A model generated the notes under the pieces. It ran no database searches and was not told the DNA's origin. It was given only the letters and a program-made list of their open reading frames with translations. This document shows positions 58,319 through 64,000 of a DNA stretch of 64,000 nt, one piece after another (the first letter of the stretch is position 1; the number at the start of each line of letters is the position of its first letter). Both the position numbers and the translations under genes were made by a program. This DNA comes from Pleodorina starrii (lineage: Eukaryota; Chlorophyta; Chlorophyceae; Chlamydomonadales; Volvocaceae): positions 484,001 through 548,000 of the forward strand of contig BRXU01000006.1 in NCBI GenBank assembly GCA_030267565.1. Direction: 5' to 3'.

Positions 58319-60469
58319 CGTCCGCTGTACATGACAGCGGCAGCAGGAGCAGCAGCTTCTGCTGTGCGTTGTTGTCACAATGGCGACCCATCGGAAACGA
58401 CGCTGAGCGAAACTCGAATACTCTCCAGGTCAGTCGGGCGGATTCGCTGGCGGGACAGGACGAGACGCGTGCGAGCCGCGCGGGGGGGGGTCGATCTCCA
58501 AGCGGTGACGAAGCAGCAGGCAAGGCGGTCGTGACGCTCCGGTAAAACCCGAAATGCACGCAAGCACTTAACCTCTTGAGTGCAGGAGATGTTCTTTTTA
58601 TTACGTATCGAAACTCCATCCAAGACGGACGCTCGAGAAGGCTACAGGCCGCGGCCCACCTGAGCTGCCGGAATAATGATGACCCATGGGTCGGCGGAAA
58701 GGCGCAGAGCAAGAAGCCGCCGCGCGAGTGAGCCGCCGCCACGGAATGGACGCCACAGCTGCCTTCATGGCTCGTAGACGCTTGTGAACGGGACTGTTGC
58801 TTTGGTCAAATGCGAAACAAAGGCGGATGGTGGCCGGGGCTTTAGGGTCAGTTCAGCGAGCCGACGGGTTCGGGACCGGGCCCGACCCGACGAAATGGCC
58901 AGGGACGGAGCTCCGGAAAGGAACTTGCCGTGTGAGAAGCTTCCACGGAAGTCCAGCAGTGATGACAACCGAACTGATCTGGCGATAGTTTGTGCGCCGA
59001 TATCGGACAGCTATCAGGGCACGATTATGTCTCGGGGCGGTAATGGATGGCCCTCAGGTAGCACGGAAGTGGTTGTTCTCGAACTTGTTCAGAGCTAAAG
59101 TTTTGATGCTTTTGGTTTGCAGTGCAGTGCGTCCTGAGTGCATGACTCGGAACGATCTCGTTGCAATGGGCGACACGTGGGGCTTCGGCGCTCAGTCAGA
59201 AAGGCTTTCGTCATCGTCAGCGACCCATGCTCGGCCTAACGGCTCCTGTCCTCTCAATACCGGTATCCCCACATCCCCGCATCTTAGCAGGGCCGGTACT
59301 GCGCTCCTGCCCACGAGAGCAGCTGGCTGGACGACACGATGCAGCTCTCCCCCTGGTCTGGTCTTGGTTGTGCTGCGTCGATTTCCGGAATGCAGGGAAT
59401 GGGGCTGTGTCCAGATGCACTGCACGCGGGCAACCTGCGAACCCTAAACTTAAACTGTTCTCTTCGCATTGCGACGCAGCGTCTACGTTGGCGTTCGCTG
59501 CAGAGTGCCAAGCTGCGGTAATGGAGCGGCGGTGTGCGTTTTGCGGAACCGTTGAAACACGCGGTCGAGCGCGTTGCCCCCATGATCTTTGACATTTTGT
59601 TGTCGGGTGCTGGCAACAGCTTTCATCAGCCGAAATCCATTCGCCAAGCGCGCTGAGCCGATCAAGCATCGAACAACTGCAGTTACCTCACTGCTTTTGA
59701 TGGTTTTGCTTTCTTTAAAAGACGGCGAATCGCCCGAAGCGCAACGCAGCTGCCGGCAGAGGCCCTGCTGAGTTTCCAATGCCCCACGCCTGCGTCACCC
59801 AAATCGACAAATCGACAATGCTCCCTCGGGCGCGCGCCCGCGCGTCCGCAGCGGCTCATCCCGACCCCCACATCTGCCCAACGTGCCTGCACCTGCGCGT
59901 GCACCTCGTCCCAACTATGCTGCATGCTAGCCGTTGCGCCCCTACCCCCCCGCTTTTCACAACAGACTCCGGCCAGTGACCACCCGTGACTCGACATCCC
60001 CGCTGCTGTCCACGCGCGGCTTTGCCTTCAAACACTCCAGCGCGATAAGAAATGCATTTTGCTGGTGCAGCGCCAACACGGTTGCCAGCCCCACCCCGAG
60101 CAACACTCAGCTGCGGGTGGGTCATGAACTGGAGGGCAGCCTCCCGCTGCGTCGCACGTGGCCACCCAGCTCCACCACCACGAGAGCCTTGAAGCCCGCC
60201 GTGTCCCTTCGTGCCCCACGCACCCGGCGGAGAAGTTCGTGGACCTGTCCATGCCGCATCTTACACCCACCCTTACCCCCACGGCGGGAAGGGTGGTGCC
60301 ACCTGTCCAGGCGGCTGCGTGCAGACACGGGATACGCACGGGACCAGAGCAGTCCCGCCGCGCATGGTTCGCACACTCGGCAGGCCGGGCCGGGCTGCCA
60401 GCCGACCAAGGACGATCGGCGCAGGCTATCGGCGAGCAGGCCAGTTCACCTGCATTTAGCAGGTGGGTG

Positions 60470-60474
60470 TTACA
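60470..60474 (-). terminator. Putative TGTAA signal of PSMA4
   Basis: Minus-strand TGTAA, about 365 bp past the TGA at 60838-60840. Family A element A4 lies between them. Confidence 0.5.
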
Positions 60475-60517
60475 GAGCGTATCCCCAGTCCTCCGGCTCG
60501 TCGACAGGCTCCGCGAC

Positions 60518-60594
60518 ATCCCCGCACCGGTAATATCCCAGGTAACTGCGTTGCGTTCCCTCGTCCCGGGCCGTTTTAATAATCCCCGCACCGG
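60518..60594 (-). repeat. Family A element A4 with 13-bp target-site duplication
   Basis: Element 60531-60581 (TAATATCCCAGGTAACTGCG ... CCGTTTTAATA) lies between perfect ATCCCCGCACCGG repeats at 60518-60530 and 60582-60594, in the 3' UTR side of PSMA4. Confidence 0.92.
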
Positions 60595-60837
60595 CCACAT
60601 GCCCGACCGCCAGGGCGGGTACCACCCAGGGCGGGCGCCCGAGTGGCCCAGTTGCTCACGTCGGCCCCGCCCCGCTCACAGCAGGTGCTCTCGGCGGCGC
60701 GCGCGCCTCTCCAAGCACCTCCCTCATGCCCCGCGCCGCATCTCCCGGCCCTCCCCCTCCCCGGGCCCCCAGAGTCAGCGCGTGGCAGTTGCCCCCCTCC
60801 TCCTCCTCCTCTCACGATCTCCCCGACCTCCTGCGGC

Positions 60838-63800
60838 TCAGCTCTGCGCGGCCGCCTCCTTCTCTGCATTGGCCGCGTCCAGCAGCGGCTGCAGCTCCGA
60901 AGCCTCGTAGATCTTGTACACCACCTGAGCAGGGCACCGAGCGGGGCGGGAATGGTTTTCAGAGGGGGCGGTGCCATTACCCATTAGGCTGGGACACGGG
61001 GGTAGAAACGCCTCCGTCTGCGGCCAGCGCGCCTCACCGCACTGCACAACCTGCAGCCGGCAGCAGCCTTCCCACCGCTTACAGCTTCCAACATTGACGA
61101 CGTATGCACCCCTCTCACCCCTCGCGAAGATTTCGAATTTCGCACCGCTCTCACCGGCCACTCCCCGCCCCTGCCACACCCGGGACCCGGACCGAGTCAC
61201 GAGCACTGAATTCCAAACCTGACGCACACGCTCGTGCAGCCTCACCCCGCACCCCGCCACTCGCCCCCCGCCCCCGCACCTTTCCGCTGTCCGGTTCGCG
61301 CGTGACGGTCGCCAGCTCCACCTTGTCCGGGGTGAGCGATGTGTCCATGGACTTGGCGAGCACCTTGATGATGAAGGGGATGGCCTCGCTCAGCGGCAGG
61401 TCCTCCTGGAGGGGGGGAGGGAGGGAGGGAGAACGGGAGAGCGGGGGGTGGGTGGGAAAGGGCCGATGGCGTGTATCGCAATGCAAAGTTGGTACTGGAT
61501 GCAGCCGAAGTTGGTACTGCATGCAGCCGCCAGGAAAGGGAAGGAGGTGGGGCGGGATGAAGCGTCAGAAGGGAACGTGGAGCGGGCTTGGCTGGCAGGC
61601 TCGAGAAAAATACCGCAAAGGTTGGGTTCAGGGTTCACAGGGCGGGTTGAGAGGGCGGGTTGCATGGGCAGGCTGCGAGGGCGGTGATGAGGGCGCGAGG
61701 GTGCGGTTGGGCCAATGAGATTAGCCCTCAACCCCGCGACATGCAGAACACGCACCCGGTTACGTCCTGCTGTTTGCCTTTGGCTGCTACCTGCCGCAAT
61801 GGTGGTGCCCCGGGCATGCCGACCCCCGCCCAAGCATGCACTTCACTCACGGTTTACGCCGTAGACTGCGATGCACTATACCTCCTACCCAACGTCAGGG
61901 CCGCTCCCGAATCTCCCTCCCTCGGCCATGCACGGCAGACCCGCGACTGGCACGCTGGCACGGGTGACCGCGGGCGGTCCATAAGGTAGCCAAGCTCCAG
62001 TGTCACTGTCGCCACACTGGTAGCCAAGCGCGCACCCCACGCCCAAAGCCTTCGCGCTCCGCCCCGAGCCCACACATTACCCTGCCCCTCACTGCCCTTC
62101 CCGTTTCCATCCCTCCTGCCTCCTTTCGATTCCCCTTTTCCCCTCCGGCCCCGTCGCATGTCCCCACCCCATCGCCCCCCTCACCCCACCTTGAAGTCGC
62201 TCTTGAGCAGGTTGTTGGCCGCCTGGTGTCCCGCCCCGATGGCCACCGCCTTCCAGCCGCCGTAGTTGCCCGAGGGGTCGGACTGGTACAGCTGGAAGCC
62301 GTAGTGCTCGTCCCTGAGCGTAGCGGGGAAGTTTGGAGTGCAGCGGCGAGGGGGCCGGGAAGGGGCGGGGCGGGAGTATGACCATCGCGTGTCGTGGGGG
62401 CGGTGGAGTTTGGAGTGCGGCGGCGAGGGGGTCAGGGAGTGATATGCTCCGAGGGCGGCGAGGGGGGCGGCGGCGGCGAGGGGAAGGGGGGGCGGGAGTA
62501 TGACAGTCGCGTGTCGTGGGGCCGGGGGAGCAAGCGAAGCAGTGAGGAGGTTGGGGACGGAATGGGGCCCGTCGGAGAACTGCAGGCGCAGCTCCTAGGG
62601 GACATGGTTTCCTTACCGCTAAGGCCAGCAGCGAGACTCCCCTAACAAGCAATAACCGCGACCTTTCAAGAGTTCTCGGGCCGGGTTCCGTGGCGGCGGC
62701 ACTGGGCCGCGCCGCTCGTCTTACCCTAGCGTTACCACAGGGCGACAGCGGTATCCAACAGCGGAAGTATTACTCAATACCAAATGCGATGCGCGCGCCC
62801 AAGCGCGTTCTTGCGGTGCATGGTTCGATTCCCATGGATATAAAATGGAGAGCCGTGCCGCCCTTGCTGTCTAGTCCCCCGGAATACAGGACACCGGGCT
62901 CAGCCTCGCCTGCCGCGAGCACGGCACAGTCCGCGGACGCCCAGCCGTCCCCAGCCGTCCAAGCTGTTCGTGCCAGTTGCCGGCCCTGGACCCTGGCCCG
63001 CCCTATTCCATCAGCTTCCCAGCCCCGACCGCTGGCCACCAGACATCCCGTTTGCATCTACCGGGTACCCACACGCACCATTCCATTCCAAACCAATGCA
63101 CGCGCTGACATCCTGGCCTGTCTCCCGCCCCGGGCCCTTCCCGCGAAGCCTCCGCGGACCCCCTCCCGCCCCATGCATGGCTCGGAGCTGGCCCTACCGC
63201 CGCCGCGCGACCCCTCAGTGCGAGTAAGAAGCTCGCCCCATGCGCTGCATTCCCTCGTCCCGGGCCGTCTTAATTGCCCCATGCAAGCACATGCAACCCA
63301 GAAGCCCACAATCGCCAGCTGACGTCCACACAACCCTCCACGCGCGGCTACCGGTGGTTGGCACGACGGAGCGGCATCGCACTGCCACCTCAAAAGGCCA
63401 GCACCCTTCCCCTCCTCCACGTCACGTACCAGCCGGCGTACAGCAGGGACACCCCGAACGGCCGCTGTCCTCCGAACTGCGTGTAACCCTGAAGGGGATG
63501 GGGGGGGGACAACAGCAGGTGTCAGAGAGGGGGCCAGGGTGGAGCGGATGGGGACTCACGTCGGGCGTGAGGCTCCCAACCGGCCCTCTCCATGAACCCC
63601 GTCATGGGTTAAGAAGGACCGCAGATAACCGCAGCGGGCTGCAGTGCGCACTCGGGCCACCACGAGGTGCACATGTCATCCGCGCCTCTGTTACCACGTC
63701 CCGCCCGAACCGCCGCCTCCACACCCACCTGTGCCGCCTCCACACCCACCTGCACCCGTTTTGCCTTCCCCTCACCGTCTTCCCCAGCCACATCCCCTGC

Positions 63801-63935
63801 TGCGGTGCCGCTACCTTACCTGCTTGGTGTCGCACACGTAGCGCACCAGCTGCTCCACAGGCATCGGCTCCTGGTACGCGAACAGGTACCTCTGGGCGGC
63901 CAGGCGGCAGATGTTGACCAGGATGTTCGCGTCGG
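60838..63935 (-). CDS. PAC1: 20S proteasome subunit alpha type-4 (PSMA4/PAC1), 3' part
   Basis: Alpha subunit (alpha3 in yeast numbering) of the outer ring of the 20S core, controlling substrate entry; alpha subunits are not catalytic. Five minus-strand exons are in the window: 63935-63820, 63488-63430, 62313-62190, 61405-61280 and 60924-60838, joined in phase. They encode about the last 170 of the usual roughly 250 residues. The first reads [20 protein letters not shown] then [17 protein letters not shown]. The second reads [20 protein letters not shown]. The third begins [20 protein letters not shown]. The fourth carries [19 protein letters not shown]. The last contains [20 protein letters not shown]. 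These are diagnostic of the alpha-4 type subunit. The N-terminal exons lie beyond position 63998. Confidence 0.96.
61471..61530 (+). repeat. Dispersed family C element, copy C3 (partly duplicated)
   Basis: GTATCGCAATGCAAAGTTGG then TACTGGATGCAGCC, with the 3' half (AAGTTGGTACTGCATGCAGC) repeated directly. It lies in a PSMA4 intron, 65 bp before the acceptor on the gene strand. Confidence 0.7.
62325..62530. repeat. Duplicated segment within a PSMA4 intron
   Basis: GGGAGTATGACCATCGCGTG at about 62371 recurs as GGGAGTATGACAGTCGCGTG at about 62491. GGAGTGCAGCGGCGAGGGGG recurs as GGAGTGCGGCGGCGAGGGGG. A family E element sits between the copies. Confidence 0.8.
62420..62466 (+). repeat. Family E element E2 with 12-bp direct repeats
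   Basis: Element 62432-62454 (contains GTGATATGCTCC) lies between GCGGCGAGGGGG at 62420-62431 and 62455-62466. The flanks are low-complexity, so the duplication is less certain than for E1. Confidence 0.6.
63235..63284 (-). repeat. Family A element A5 with 9-bp target-site duplication
   Basis: Element 63244-63275 (GCTGCATTCCCTCGTCCCGG then GCCGTCTTAATT) lies between perfect GCCCCATGC repeats at 63235-63243 and 63276-63284, in a PSMA4 intron. It is the shortest family A copy. Confidence 0.9.
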
Positions 63936-64000
63936 CTGGGGAAAGAGGAGAGGGACGTTATTACGATAACCGTTTGTCCAGAGGATGCGGTCACAGCGGC

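Larger units (their letters stand above)
57862..60837. other. Region without a resolved gene
   Basis: This should contain the missing 5' exons of the Gly/Pro-rich gene and the 3' UTR of PSMA4 (TGTAA on the minus strand at 60470-60474). A 31-bp tandem repeat lies at 58234-58318 and family A element A4 at 60518-60594. No other exon could be supported. Confidence 0.45.

Noticed and set aside
62815..62840. tRNA-like B box (GGTTCGATTCC)
   Set aside because: The 5-bp T stem does not form properly around a 7-base loop, the next seven bases find no acceptor partner about 60-75 bp upstream, and no A box or anticodon arm could be drawn.
1..64000. CRISPR arrays, insertion sequences, prophage or organelle insertions
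   Set aside because: No spaced palindromic repeats, transposase or integrase-like frames, or AT-rich organelle DNA was seen. The short direct repeats present are tandem minisatellites or target-site duplications.

Overview
The window is GC-rich nuclear DNA of a centriole-bearing green alga, most likely a Chlamydomonas-like chlorophyte. Three things point there. Genes are split by many short GT-AG introns. The coding sequence is strongly GC-biased and rich in Gly, Ala and Gln tracts. One gene encodes a CEP135/BLD10 cartwheel protein whose reconstructed length (1,641 residues) almost equals that remembered for Chlamydomonas BLD10. TGTAA motifs, the chlorophyte polyadenylation signal, follow most of the genes. 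No bacterial, viral, CRISPR or organelle signal was seen. All exon limits below were read by eye from splice sites, codon phase and protein continuity.

Layout. 1-4779: no secure gene, two weak candidate exons. 4780-12720 (+): a multi-exon, low-complexity, probably nuclear protein of about 1,300 residues that I cannot name. 15637-16018 (-): an 80-residue single-pass membrane protein in two exons. 18136-22631 (-): a PAM2-CUE-DUF1771-SMR protein of the plant CID5/6/7 type. 22823-23101 (-): a 92-residue single-exon protein just upstream of it. 23537-24921 (+): a 153-residue membrane protein, divergent from the previous gene. 26683-42439 (+): BLD10/CEP135 in 31 exons. 46260-50879 (-): a WD-repeat-like protein. 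51437-54505 (-): a U-box protein. These last two are in compatible reading phase and may be a single gene. 55747-57861 (-): the 3' part of an unrecognised Gly/Pro-rich protein gene. 60838-63935 (-): the last five exons of the 20S proteasome alpha subunit PSMA4/PAC1, continuing beyond the right edge.

The genes are ordinary single-copy housekeeping or structural genes: centriole assembly, proteasome, poly(A)-binding-protein partner, ubiquitin ligase. They do not form a pathway. The unusual content is in the introns. At least five families of tiny dispersed elements (about 18-65 bp) sit in introns of most genes here. Many are flanked by perfect 8-13 bp direct repeats that look like target-site duplications. 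Within a family one end is constant and the other is truncated to different lengths. The constant end reads like a 5' splice site (GGTAA, GGTTA, GTGAT) and in 19 of 20 intronic copies it faces the nearer exon. Two copies sit exactly on exon/intron junctions so that the duplicated target carries the splice donor. I regard this introner-like or micro-retroposon population as the most interesting thing in the window.
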